Assembly: GCF_000227135.1 (NCBI RefSeq)
Contig: NC_018250.1
Coordinates: 162,501 to 226,500 of the forward strand
Source: Leishmania donovani
Lineage: Eukaryota; Euglenozoa; Kinetoplastea; Trypanosomatida; Trypanosomatidae
Reading direction: 5' to 3'
DNA: 64,000 nucleotides
Position 1 is the stretch's first letter. The number at the start of each line of letters is the position of its first letter. Shown here in pieces: positions 29,547 through 39,552 of the stretch. The translations under genes were made by a program, and so were the position numbers. The notes beneath the pieces were generated by a model. It saw nothing but the letters and a program-made list of their open reading frames with translations. It made no database searches and had not been told where the DNA came from.

Positions 29547-29843
29547 ATGCCCATGAACAAGCCCGCCTTCACCACAAATGAAGCCCGCGTGGAGCGACTG
29601 CAGGCGAACTACGACGAAGGGCTGCTACGCGAGAGTATGCCAACGGCCGACCGCGAGAAGCGCGACCTGCAGCTTCTCTATGTGTCCCACGATAAGCTGA
29701 TGTTCCTGTTCCAGAACGCCATGGAGGGCTACAGCAGGAGTTTGAAGAACCAGAAGGTGAAGGAGTACAACGAGGCTTACATCAAAACCACCTCGCTACC
29801 GTCCAAGGACCACGGCTGCAAGTCGCGCTTCCCCTTCCTATAA
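29547..29843 (+). CDS. Uncharacterised small protein, 98 residues
   Basis: The ATG at 29547 (or the next in-frame ATG at 29553) opens MPMNKPAFTTNEARVERLQA and ends RFPFL at a TAA. The upstream frame is open but has no plausible start. The protein is hydrophilic, mostly helical in character, with a Tyr/Phe-bearing central helix (SHDKLMFLFQNAMEGYSR) and a basic/polar C-terminus (KDHGCKSRFPFL). No signal peptide, membrane span or known domain. The clean GC3-rich codon use, position between two C/T-rich spacers and lack of low complexity support a genuine gene. Function unknown. Confidence 0.7.
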   Translation: MPMNKPAFTTNEARVERLQANYDEGLLRESMPTADREKRDLQLLYVSHDKLMFLFQNAMEGYSRSLKNQKVKEYNEAYIKTTSLPSKDHGCKSRFPFL

Positions 29844-31491
29844 AATGGATATAGCACACAAAAACAAGGCGCAAGGGACGGTGCTATCGGGAGCTGTGGC
29901 ACAGGTGTCCCTTGTGGGTCGAATGGGATATCGGGAGCGGACGAGCATGCGCAAGAGATGGAAGGTCTGGTATGCTGCGCGTATCGTGTGTGTGAGAGGT
30001 GCGCACGTCACAAAGATGGAGTCGAACGTGGATGCAGTGCGCTGTAGGTCCACGTCACTTCTCACCCCTCCCCCCACAACCACAACCACAACCACCACTG
30101 CGACGCACACACCGCAGGCGCCCTCCAGCGTCCTTTCCTTCCTCCACGTCGGCCATTACCGCGGGGCGCAAGAGCCACAAAAGCCTCGACAAACATGCCC
30201 CTCTCGTCTCTCGCCGTGGCTTCCTTTCATCCCCGTTCCTCGCCTTCTGCACCCAGCGTGTGATGCCGCGCGTGTGTACGCTGTGCCTAATGGTGAAGAG
30301 GCAGGAAGAACGAGAACGAAGTCATCCATGTTGATGGCACTCGACCCCGTCCACCGCTGCTTCGTGTCTCACCGACGTCTCTTCGCGCGCTTCTCGGTGG
30401 TGACACGCTATATATATATATATATATATTCCTGTATTCTATGTACGGGCTACGGGTGGCTCGTCAGCATCCGCGTCAGGAGTCCGTCAGCGTGGTCGGG
30501 GCGGGGCCACGAAAGGGTAGAAAGAGAAAATGTATGATACGCCTGTGGCGGATCGCACATTGACAAACGTGTGTGTGTGTGTGTGTGGTGGTCCGTGGAG
30601 GTGCGAGTCACCCCTTCACGCTCCTACTGTGGGTCTTCACAAACTGTGTTTTTTTTCTTCTTTCCTTTTCTGTCGGCGCATGTGCGGATGTCCGTTCTTT
30701 GCGGTGCTTCGCTGCAGCCGTGAGTGGTGCGCCGTGTCGCCGAGGCTGGGGCGGCAAAGTAAAAGAGCGCACCCGCATGTGCGTGTTTGAGCGAGAAAAC
30801 AGAGAAGGCGCAAGCAAAAGGTCGGAATGGGCGCGATCGAGGCAACGAATCCGCAAGCCAAAAGGCGGAACATAAGCTTGAATACCGCATCTGCAGAGAG
30901 GCGTCCACGCGTGCGTATGCGTGCGCATGTGTGTGTGTGTGTGCGTGTGTGTGTGTGTGTTCTAAGTGCGGCACCCATGGCCTCATTTTGTTTGTTTTTC
31001 CGATGCAACGCCTGAAGACGGCTATTCCTGTCATCCTATTCCTCGACCGCCTGCTCTCCCGCCCTCCTCACCACCATCGCTTCTGACGCACCCGCGCGGC
31101 TCACTGACGCTTAAGCTATTCTTCTTCATTATCGCCACCTACCCGCCCGCCCGCCACTTCCCTTCACCCGATGCGTGAAACGGCAGCCGCCACCGAAATA
31201 AGAAGAAAACGAGGTGCGACGCTTTAGGGAGGGGGGTGGCGGCCACTGGAGAGTGCAGTGGGGAGGTGAACGCACGAAACGAGGGAAGACACTCGTCGCA
31301 CGTTGATCTGTGAGGGAGTGCACGTGTGTCGGCGACTTTTTGGTGTTCCTTGCTCCTTTCGAGAAGCTCGCCAGAGCTCGTGAGTTCCTGTGAAGGCACA
31401 CTGGCGCACACAGCTGCCGATTGGTCCCACTTCATCGCTAAAGCGAGCAAGTGCGACGGTGCGGAGGACCACGCACACACCAGGCCAGCCG
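29844..31491. other. Intergenic spacer with TA and GT repeats
   Basis: Contains a TA repeat (30409-30429), GT repeats (30571-30588, 30926-30960), CCA/CAC-rich patches (about 30068-30095) and a purine-rich island at 31180-31330 before the SET-domain gene. Open frames here are compositionally biased and not accepted. Confidence 0.7.
30409..30429. repeat. (TA)n microsatellite
   Basis: Perfect alternating TA run of about 21 bases, the longest in the window. Confidence 0.95.
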
Positions 31492-32556
31492 ATGCCCTCG
31501 TACGAGAGTCGGCACATGCTGCGAGTGCTCGACTCGCCGGAGGTGCTGGCCAAGTCCTTCATTGGCTACTGCAAGCGTCATCGCGTGACGACCCGCGGGT
31601 GGTGCCGTATAGGCTACGTGCATCGCTCCCCTCCGCAACGTACACACTCCCGCCCAGGCAACTACCTCCTGCGCGGCCTCATCGCGAACAGGGACATCGC
31701 CAAGGATGAAAACGTAGTCATGATGCCCGTCACAGCATGCCTGCATCCAGGCGCCGCTTTCCGCTGCGAACCGTTCTGGAATTTGCTCGCGCCGGAGGTG
31801 CAATCAGCTCTGAGTAGCCTGACGTGTGCGTACAACAGCCGCATCGCCGACCGCTCCCTCATCCGGCACAACCAACTTCTCCTCGCTCTCTACATGGCGT
31901 ACCTCGTGCTGCTGCGGAACTGCAACGCAGCACGCTTGTCGGCAACGCCAGGCGGCGACGCTATCGAGTACATCAACTTCATGCCGCGAAATGAGGGAAA
32001 CTTTGAGCAATTCGCCGCGCACCTCGCAGGGTGGCTAGACGCACCGGAGATATGCCGCAGCGCCCAGGCCTCGCTCGCTTCATACTTCCAGTTGACCCAG
32101 GCCGAGGTGCGCCCTGTGATCATTTACGCCCTGTGCATGATCTACAGTCGCATGGTCCCCGTGGACCACCGAGCGTGCTTGCAGTACGCCCTCCAGTCGA
32201 CGCCGTTGGCCCGCGCTTGGGACGACATGGAGGCCACAGCCGCCCCCGCCGCGCTCCCACCACCGTCATCCTCAGGGAGTGTTGGCGACGGCAGCGTCCG
32301 CAGCGGCGTTGCGAACGCCTCTCTTGTGCGAGACCCCATCTCTTTCCTGTGCCCCGTGATTGACATGTGCAACCACAGCGACCACGAAAACGTCGCCGTC
32401 ATGGTACCCGATCGCGAGACGGCGTCCGTGACAGGGCCGGTCATTTGCTTGCGCACCCTCCGCCCGATTGCGAAGGGGGAGGAGCTCACCATGACGTACG
32501 GTGCCGCCCCTCACGAACTCAAGCTCATATGGGGAATGCAGGAAATTCTCCCGTAG
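31492..32556 (+). CDS. SET-domain protein methyltransferase (SETD3/RuBisCO-LSMT-like)
   Basis: 354 residues from the ATG at 31492. The SET domain is split in the manner of the SETD3/LSMT class: an N-terminal half with GNYLLRGLIANRDIAKDENV and VMMPV (about 57-80), an inserted helical region (about 95-225, holding the iSET-like part), and the C-terminal half with FLCPVIDMCNHSDHENV (N294-H295 of the AdoMet-binding NH pair) and LRPIAKGEELTMTYGA (E330-E331, Y336, G337). These residues bind S-adenosylmethionine and form the methyl-transfer channel. Typical members methylate Lys or His on non-histone proteins. The usual C-terminal RuBisCO-substrate-binding helical domain is missing or very short, since the frame stops soon after the YG motif. 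A Pro/Ser/Gly-rich linker lies at about 245-275. Substrate unknown. Confidence 0.88.
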   Translation: MPSYESRHMLRVLDSPEVLAKSFIGYCKRHRVTTRGWCRIGYVHRSPPQRTHSRPGNYLLRGLIANRDIAKDENVVMMPVTACLHPGAAFRCEPFWNLLAPEVQSALSSLTCAYNSRIADRSLIRHNQLLLALYMAYLVLLRNCNAARLSATPGGDAIEYINFMPRNEGNFEQFAAHLAGWLDAPEICRSAQASLASYFQLTQAEVRPVIIYALCMIYSRMVPVDHRACLQYALQSTPLARAWDDMEATAAPAALPPPSSSGSVGDGSVRSGVANASLVRDPISFLCPVIDMCNHSDHENVAVMVPDRETASVTGPVICLRTLRPIAKGEELTMTYGAAPHELKLIWGMQEILP

Positions 32557-34202
32557 CCACCTAGTGGCTAAGAGGGTGAGGGGAGGGAGGGCGTAAGAGC
32601 GGCCGTATGTGTAAGGGAGCGGGCACACTGTCGCCGTCCGTGTTGAGTGTGGGGGTGGGGCGGGCCAAGGGTGCTGCGGTGGTGAAGGCGAAGGGTCGAT
32701 GCGCCTTGCCCCCCCCCCCTTCTCCGTCGTCTACTCCTCTGTTAACGTGCAAACTCGAGGGCCGTTACTTGTTTTCTGCTTTTTTTTTCAGCTTGTCCAT
32801 TTGGCCACGAGGAAGTCAGCAGATGCGCACACAGAACACAACTACAGCTCATCGCCTTTGCCGCATCACAGCTACATCCTCGTCCTCTAGGACGAACCGT
32901 CCTGCCGTCGAGCCGGGGCCACGCGTCTGGCGGGCTCTTCTCCCTCTTCTTCGTCCCTCATACGCATGCGTGCTGCGCGATTGGCGCCAGACGGTCTTGA
33001 GTAGAGACTGCACTCCTTGATTCGGGCGGGCCGCGTCCACGGTCCTGCTCGAGGGCGAAAGCGGCGGCGTCTGTCGGACGGAAAGTAGAGGGTGATTCAG
33101 GCACGCGCCGGATGAGCCCGGGGCGGAAACTGGCCAGTCTCCGGTCAGGGCCCACTGAGATGCTGCACTCTGCCGCCTGTGTGCCATGCCTCTCCCTCAG
33201 TCACTTCAAGCCGCGGCACCACATAGCGTGGAGTGGAGACTCTCCACAGTGGCATCTGGAGGAACCTGTGGTATAATTGGGAGTGCGCTCGCCATGCTTT
33301 CGGTATCTGTGCCTCCTCAGCCCACCCGGTCGTATGCAGGCGATGCTGCATGCCGCGCAAGCATGCACTCTGCGGCTGATTGGTGTGCGTCTCTTTGCTT
33401 CTTTATCACTCGCGCTCTGCTGGTATCTCGATGCCTTGCTCGGATGCGATAAACCATGCTGGCTGTGCATGGCGGCGCCTGCGCGCAGTGCTCGCCTTTA
33501 CGGATCACGGGGCCTGCTTCATGAAGATCGTGTTGTCGGGGAGAGGCGTCTCTGAACGGCTTGCCCGCATGTGCCGCGACAGGCGGGACGCTGCCATGGG
33601 TCTGTGGCCGCAGGAAGTGGGGGGGGGGGGGGCTTCCGCCCTTCTCTGCGTCCGCACGCCTTTGACAGAGGTGGGTGTGCCAATGTGTGTTTAGTTCTTG
33701 ATGCTTAGTGAACTGGTACAAACATCATCATGGCCGCAAGTCTCTTCGGACCTGCGCCGGCCCAGACCTCTCCCGCCGTCACCAGAAGTATCCACAACCG
33801 TACCCGAGGGCAGGTTGCAGGTTGTTCGGCTTCCTCACAAAGGTCAATGCCAGGCCCTTGCTTTCACCGTGAGGTGGCCAGCATCCTCAGGACTGGAACG
33901 CAGAAAGCAAGGACGAAACGGAGCCGCACGTCGAAGAGGTCTTCATCCATGACGACACAGAGGGCGATAGAGAGTGAGTGAGACGCGTATGTCACGCCGA
34001 CGTGCACGTGTATATGTGTGCCTATGTGTGTCCTGGCGTGCTTACTTGCAGCGGCCATGATGTGATGAGACGATACAGAGAGGGAGTGGGCCTCACGCGT
34101 GCGGAAGGGGTGCCACAGCACCACGTGGTGTCTCCTCCCCTCCACCACCTTCAGTCAATTCTCATTCTTTTCTTCCCTATATCATGATTTTGCCGCCGCG
34201 AA
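32557..34202. other. Intergenic spacer with an antisense retrotransposon-like remnant
   Basis: 32557-32900 is G-rich then C/T-rich with a T9 run. 32950-33620 has an unusually balanced, coding-like composition compared with other spacers and carries the antisense remnant listed separately. A G14 run sits at 33618-33631. From 33950 onward it is mixed, with a C/T tract at about 34130-34180 just before the methyltransferase gene. Confidence 0.6.
32960..33610 (-). pseudogene. Possible DIRE remnant with C2H2 zinc finger
   Basis: On the - strand, the frame covering 33294-33359 encodes ACAACSIACIRPGGLRRHRY followed by RKH, a C-x2-C-x12-H-x4-H zinc finger. Upstream on the same strand (about 33530-33600), in another frame, is a damaged finger-like segment GKPFRDASPRQHDLHEAG with the F-x7-H-x2-H half preserved. 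Two C2H2 fingers near the C-terminus are a known feature of L1Tc/ingi-clade polyproteins in trypanosomatids. No frame is open for more than about 130 codons, so this is decayed. Boundaries are approximate. Confidence 0.42.
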
Positions 34203-35081
34203 ATGCAGCTGCATGCGCGGGAGATGCGTGCCACACTCGTCTGCCGGCAGGGCGCCAGCCGACAGTGGATGCAGCGGCAGTCACAGGATCCGTTTGTAGC
34301 CAAGGCGCGCCAGGACGGCTACGTCGCGCGCAGCGCGTACAAACTGACACACATAGACGACCGCTTTCACCTCTTCGACCGCCAGCACACACGCATCGCG
34401 ATAGACCTCGGCTGCAGTCCGGGCGGGTGGTGTCAGGTGATACGTGAGAGGGCCGGCGACCGCTGCTTCCTCCTTGGTATCGATCTTCTGCCCATCAAGG
34501 CGCAGATCCCGAATGCCGTGATTGTGCAGGGAGACTTTACAGACGTTACCACCCAAGAGAAGCTTGTGAAGTGCCTTGCCCATCACAGCGCTACTCTCGG
34601 CAGAGGAGATGCAACGACGGCGGTGGCGTCGCCGTCCTCCTCTTGCTTTACCAAAGTGGATGTCGTCACGTCGGACATGTGCCCTAACCGAATGGGCGGC
34701 TCCCAAGATCGGCAGCGCATCGCGCAGCTGAACCTGCAAGCCATCAACGTGTGTGCACCGCTGCTACGCATTGGCGGGCACTTTGTATGCAAAGTCCTCG
34801 GGAGCCGCGCCGCCTACGAGGAGCTGTGGTGCCGCCTGTCCCGACTCTTCCTTACTGTGCACGCGTGTAAGCCGCCGGCGAGCCGCATGCACAGTGATGA
34901 GGCTTTCTTGGTGGCGCTGGACAAGCTTGCAACGCCGCGTCCGGCCTCGTCCGCCACCCGAAGCTGCTCCTCGAGAGCGATCATGGGCACAGCTAGTGGA
35001 GACAGCAGCGGTGGGGGTCGTTTCGGCCTGGACGACTGGCCGGGTTTCGGGCGCCCGGAACGGCGCCAGCGGCGGGGATGA
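34203..35081 (+). CDS. FtsJ/RrmJ-type RNA 2'-O-methyltransferase (MRM2-like)
   Basis: 292 residues, ATG at 34203. Transfers a methyl group from S-adenosylmethionine to ribose 2'-OH, in this subfamily usually on large-subunit rRNA of bacteria or mitochondria. The K-D-K-E catalytic tetrad is complete: K47 in VARSAYKLTHID, D158 in VTSDMCPN, K197 in GGHFVCKVLG and E233 in SDEAFLVA. The AdoMet site is DLGCSPGGW (about 68-76), followed by GIDLLP. SRQWMQRQSQDPFVAKA at the N-terminus resembles bacterial RrmJ and mitochondrial MRM2 more than the Trm7 or Spb1 branches. An insert of about 25 residues (GRGDATTAVASPSSS) precedes motif IV, and a 50-residue Gly/Ser-rich tail follows the domain. No clear mitochondrial presequence is seen, although the N-terminus is Arg-containing. 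rRNA target is inferred. Confidence 0.9.
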   Translation: MQLHAREMRATLVCRQGASRQWMQRQSQDPFVAKARQDGYVARSAYKLTHIDDRFHLFDRQHTRIAIDLGCSPGGWCQVIRERAGDRCFLLGIDLLPIKAQIPNAVIVQGDFTDVTTQEKLVKCLAHHSATLGRGDATTAVASPSSSCFTKVDVVTSDMCPNRMGGSQDRQRIAQLNLQAINVCAPLLRIGGHFVCKVLGSRAAYEELWCRLSRLFLTVHACKPPASRMHSDEAFLVALDKLATPRPASSATRSCSSRAIMGTASGDSSGGGRFGLDDWPGFGRPERRQRRG

Positions 35082-36401
35082 GGCTCTACAGCAGAGAGGG
35101 AAAGAGGATGGAAGAAGGACTGCTACAAGAGAGCCCGCGCAATGGCAGCGCGTGTGTGCATGTAGTTGTAGCCCTGCTGAAGGACCGCCTCGCCTCATCA
35201 TCTGTCTCTTCGCATGCAGTGTTGAAAACAACATGATCCGTGGGTGAACACGACATGAAAAAAAAAAAACGAAGGAGCAATCGAAGATCTGTTTCCGCGT
35301 GTGAGCACCCGTTGCATGTCCCACACGCACATACACTGGCAAGCAGAACGGCTCCACACGTCACGGGCACAGATCATGAAGTCTACGTACTTCGTGTGTA
35401 GGCGCAGCATGCAGCGCTACGGCTGCTTGCGTGGCGTGCGCCTCTTCCTTGACGAGAAGCGATCGGGCACATGCACAGATGCAGGCAAATTCGCACTCGA
35501 GCATGCACGCACGAACTCGCCCCCCCCTCCTCTCCCGCCTCCCTCTCTGTCATCCTTGTTTATCATCTTTGCGCAGTTACCTCTCGAAAAAAAAGAGGAC
35601 CGAAAAAAACGAAAAACATAAAACGAACAACCAGCGCAAAACTCCCTCTCCTCTGCTTATTCTTCGCTTTCCCCTGCCACCCCATCGCTCACTCTCCGTG
35701 TCCCCACCATCTCCCTTCTCTTCGACATTGTGGCCGCTCCTCTTTTCTCCCCTCGTGTGCTCGTCTTCCACGTGCTTTGCTTGTTTCTTCTCTTCACGCT
35801 TACCCCTACGCAAACGATCACATACACTCGAACAACTTTTCATCTCTCGTCTCCACAGTTCCCCTTGCTTCTTCCTCGTTACCTTTTATTTTCCCGTTGC
35901 CCACGCAAGTGACCTTCCTCTCCCTCTCTCTCATCTCCTCTTCGCTTTTCCCCACCACCGCCACCACCATCGGACTTCACTGTATCGTGAGGTACAGAGA
36001 CACCGCAAGCGTGAACGGACTCTCGTGCGGAGGGGAGGGGGTAAAGCACCACGACGAACAAATATACCGGGAAAAGGCGCGACTCATAGTGTGTGAATCA
36101 CGTGACTGAAGTCCGTCAGTGTTTTCTTTTTCTTCTCTGTCTTTCGTCGGGCCTTTTTCTGGAATATAAAGTTCCGTATTACGAGTGATATCGTGCGTTG
36201 TCGTTGTCTTTCGATCTCTCTCTCGCACACTCAAAGGGTATATCAGTCTCCGTCTCTTCGCCACTCTTCACCTGCCGCACGTACCCCTCGGCTCCTTCCA
36301 TTCTCTTTCCCCGTACTCTTGTCGTTTCACGTTTTCTTCACCTCCTCATCCCCTCTGCCCTTTTTTTTTTGTTTGTTTCTCGTTCCAGCGCACGTCTCTG
36401 T

Positions 36402-36500
36402 GCGTGTGTGTGTGTGTGTGTGTGTGTTTTGTTGGAGGAGGGTCTGTGTATGTGCGTATCTACTTGTGTGTGTGTGTGTGTGTACGTGTGTGTGTGTGCT
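36402..36500. repeat. (GT)n microsatellite cluster
   Basis: Two GT tracts (about 36402-36427 and 36465-36500) separated by a G/T-rich linker. Confidence 0.85.
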
Positions 36501-36519
36501 TAAAACTACACGCTTCAGC

Positions 36520-36657
36520 GCGTTGCTTTTCTCCCGCTTGCTTCTCTCCCCTTTACTCTGCCACGTCTTTGCTCCGCTTTTCTCTTTATTTTCCCTTGGA
36601 TTACCGTGGCTGTGTGTGCGTGTGTGTGTGTGTCCGGTTCCGCACACGTCCGCGCAG
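36520..36657 (+). promoter_or_regulatory. Candidate spliced-leader acceptor for acetyl-CoA synthetase
   Basis: Dense C/T tract (36520-36600) followed by a GT repeat; the first AG after it is 36656-36657 in CGCGCAGTAC, about 160 bases before the ATG at 36816. Confidence 0.35.
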
Positions 36658-36815
36658 TACTAACCAGACGCCCAGTGCCTATACATACGGCGTTCGTGCG
36701 TGTCCACGTGCTTTCGTGTGGCCACTGTCTTCCGTGAGCACCCGCTCCTTCGCAGAGCTCCATTCTAACTTCGACCAGCTGTAGCATTGGTGGCCTCGGC
36801 ACCTCCGCTTCAGTC

Positions 36816-37182
36816 ATGAGCGACAATCCTCACTCGCTGCATCCGCTGTCGTCGGACTCGACAAGTCAAGCATTGCACTCCTCGACGAAGCCCCCTTCCA
36901 CCCCGCACGAAGGCGAGTTTCACAGTGTGCGGGACTCGAGCGTTGTGGAGCCGACAGAGGCGAACGGGAAAAAGTCGCACGTCGGCCCCCACCTCGGCTC
37001 TCGCATGCGCATCTACGAGTACTCCATCGAGCACAATGACGCCTTCTGGGCCGAAATTGCACGGCGCGACTTCTACTGGAAGACGACCTGGCCGGATGAC
37101 CAGCACGTCAAGTCGTACAACTTCGACAAATCCAAGGGCCCCATCTTTGTGAAGTGGTTCGAGGGCGCCGTGACGAACGTCT
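36816..37182 (+). CDS. ACS: Acetyl-CoA synthetase 5' fragment (duplicated contig end)
   Basis: The first 122 codons of the same gene that begins again at 37339. The block 36759-37182 equals 37282-37705 except for one visible base (C at 37000, G at 37523; Ser versus Cys at residue 62). It stops at a 99-N gap. I read it as the end of the left contig, overlapping but not merged with the middle contig, so it is not a separate gene. The alternative, a real truncated tandem copy, cannot be excluded from sequence alone. Confidence 0.8.
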
Positions 37183-37281
37183 NNNNNNNNNNNNNNNNNN
37201 NNNNNNNNNNNNNNNNNNNNNNNNNNNNNNNNNNNNNNNNNNNNNNNNNNNNNNNNNNNNNNNNNNNNNNNNNNNNNNNNN
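37183..37281. other. Assembly gap (99 N) between overlapping ACS contig ends
   Basis: Flanked on both sides by the same ACS sequence (36759-37182 and 37282-37705). 99 is divisible by three, so a naive frame reads through it. Confidence 0.99.
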
Positions 37282-37338
37282 TCCATTCTAACTTCGACCA
37301 GCTGTAGCATTGGTGGCCTCGGCACCTCCGCTTCAGTC

Positions 37339-39453
37339 ATGAGCGACAATCCTCACTCGCTGCATCCGCTGTCGTCGGACTCGACAAGTCAAGCATTGCA
37401 CTCCTCGACGAAGCCCCCTTCCACCCCGCACGAAGGCGAGTTTCACAGTGTGCGGGACTCGAGCGTTGTGGAGCCGACAGAGGCGAACGGGAAAAAGTCG
37501 CACGTCGGCCCCCACCTCGGCTGTCGCATGCGCATCTACGAGTACTCCATCGAGCACAATGACGCCTTCTGGGCCGAAATTGCACGGCGCGACTTCTACT
37601 GGAAGACGACCTGGCCGGATGACCAGCACGTCAAGTCGTACAACTTCGACAAATCCAAGGGCCCCATCTTTGTGAAGTGGTTCGAGGGCGCCGTGACGAA
37701 CGTCTGCTACAACGCGTTGGACCGCCACCTGCCGGCGCACAAGGATCGCGTGTGCTTTTACTTTGAAGGCAACGACCCGAGTGTGACGGAAGCAGTCACG
37801 TACGGCAGCATGTACACGAGGGTGGTGGAGCTGGCGAACGTGCTGAAGTACCAGTACGGTATTGCAAAGGGCGACCGCGTTGGCCTGTATCTACCCATGA
37901 TCCCGTTCGCTGCGGTGGCCATGCTCGCCTGCGCCCGCATCGGTGCTGTCATCACCGTGATCTTCGGCGGCTTCTCGGCTCAGGCGCTCAGCTCACGCCT
38001 GAAGGACGCCCAGGCAAAGCTGCTTATCACGGCCGACGCGTCGGCGCGGGGCACAAAGCCGATTCCTCTCAAGGACGTGGCAGACGAGGCGCTGAAGGAA
38101 TGCGAGGAGGAAGGCATGTCCATCGCGTGCCTCGTCGCTGAAAACATGAACCGTCAATCCTGCAAGATGAAGGAAGGCCGAGATACCTGGTACGGCGATG
38201 CCTTAGCCCGACTGACGCCGGAGCAGCACGAGGAGTGCCCGGTGGAGTGGATGGGCGCGGAGGATGTGCTGTTCCTGCTCTACACCTCCGGCAGCACAGG
38301 GAAACCCAAAGCCATCGTGCACACGACGGCGGGCTACATGGTGTACGCCTCCACCACCTTCATGTACAGCTTCGACTACCACATGGACGACGTGTACTTC
38401 TGCACGGCTGATATTGGCTGGATCACAGGCCACAGCTACGTCGTGTATGGTCCGATGATCCACTGCGCCACGTCGGTGCTGTTCGAGGGTGTGCCGAACT
38501 ACCCCGACTACTCGCGCTGGTGGCAGCTCGTCGAGAAGTACAAGGTGTCCATCCTCTACACCGCGCCCACCGCGATCCGCTCCCTCATGCAGGCCGGCGA
38601 CGACTACGTCAAGGTGGGCAACCGCAGCACCCTGCGTGTGCTGGGCTCTGTCGGCGAGCCGATCAACGTGGAGGCGTGGAAGTGGCTGCGCGATGTCGGC
38701 GGCGAGGGCCACTGCGATGTGTCGGACACGTGGTGGCAGACCGAGACGGGCGGCCACATGATTACACCGATGCCGGGCTGCACCCCCATGAAACCCGGTA
38801 GTGCAACGCTGCCGTTCTTCGGTGTCCAGCCGGTTATTCTCGACCCCATGAAGCTGCATGAGAAGCAGGGCCCCGCGGAGGGCCTGCTCGCCATTCGCGC
38901 GCCGTGGCCTGGTATGGCCCGCACCATCTACGGTGACCACGCACGCTTTGAGAAAACCTACTTTGGCGTGGACGGGTACTACATGACAGGCGACGGTGCT
39001 CGCCGCGACTCGGACGGCTATTACTGGATCACGGGCCGCGTCGATGACGTGCTGAACGTGAGCGGGCACCGCATCGGCACCAGCGAGATCGAAGACGCCG
39101 TCAACACCCACCCGGCCGTGGTGGAGAGCGCCGTCGTCGGCTTCCCTCACAACATCAAGGGTGAGGGCATCTACGTCTTCCTTACGTTCCGCCAGGGGAC
39201 GGAGGTGACGCCCGAGCTGCTGGCGGCGGTGAAGGCGACTGTGCGCAAGGTGATTGGCCCGCTGGCCACGCCGGACGTGATGCAGGTGGCTCGCGTAGGG
39301 CTGCCCAAAACGCGCTCCGGCAAGATTGTGCGCCGCATCCTGCGCAAGGTATCGGCTGGGCAGTACACGGAGCTGGGCGACACCTCGACGCTGGCGAACC
39401 CCGACGTTGTTGAGGACCTCATCGCCGAGCACCAGAGGCTGTGCTCTCAGAAC
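37339..39453 (+). CDS. ACS: Acetyl-CoA synthetase (acetate-CoA ligase, AMP-forming)
   Basis: Activates acetate with ATP to acetyl-AMP and then acetyl-CoA. 705 residues from the ATG at 37339 to ...RLCSQN at 39453, where the contig ends exactly before the stop codon; the stop (TAG) is seen in the right-hand duplicate at 40015-40017. ANL-family hallmarks are complete: the P-loop-like LLYTSGSTGKPKAIVH (T316-K324), DTWWQTETGGH (A5 region), YYMTGDGARRDSDGYYWITG with GRVDDVLNVSGHR from G566 (hinge), and LPKTRSGKIVRRILRK with catalytic Lys 662, the residue acetylated in regulated family members. Length is about 50 residues above the bacterial enzyme because of a Ser/Thr/Pro-rich N-terminal extension (1-60). 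No PTS1 at the C-terminus, so cytosolic or mitochondrial. The apparent 892-codon frame across the second gap is an assembly artefact. Confidence 0.93.
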
Positions 39454-39552
39454 NNNNNNNNNNNNNNNNNNNNNNNNNNNNNNNNNNNNNNNNNNNNNNN
39501 NNNNNNNNNNNNNNNNNNNNNNNNNNNNNNNNNNNNNNNNNNNNNNNNNNNN
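39454..39552. other. Assembly gap (99 N) at ACS 3' end
   Basis: Follows the last coding triplet of ACS. The next contig starts inside ACS again (39553 corresponds to 38992). Confidence 0.99.

Larger units (their letters stand above)
35082..36815. other. Intergenic spacer, C/T-rich with GT repeats
   Basis: Contains A-rich runs (35258-35269, 35588-35596), a long C/T-rich zone (about 35640-35960), and GT repeats (36402-36427, 36465-36500, 36612-36634). The region 36759-36815 is repeated at 37282-37338 as part of the duplicated contig end. No gene seen; open frames are compositional artefacts. Confidence 0.75.

Noticed and set aside
35431..36109. Two overlapping frames of over 200 codons on the + strand
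   Set aside because: Ser/Leu/Pro-dominated products of C/T-rich spacer sequence in two frames at once; no gene-like composition.
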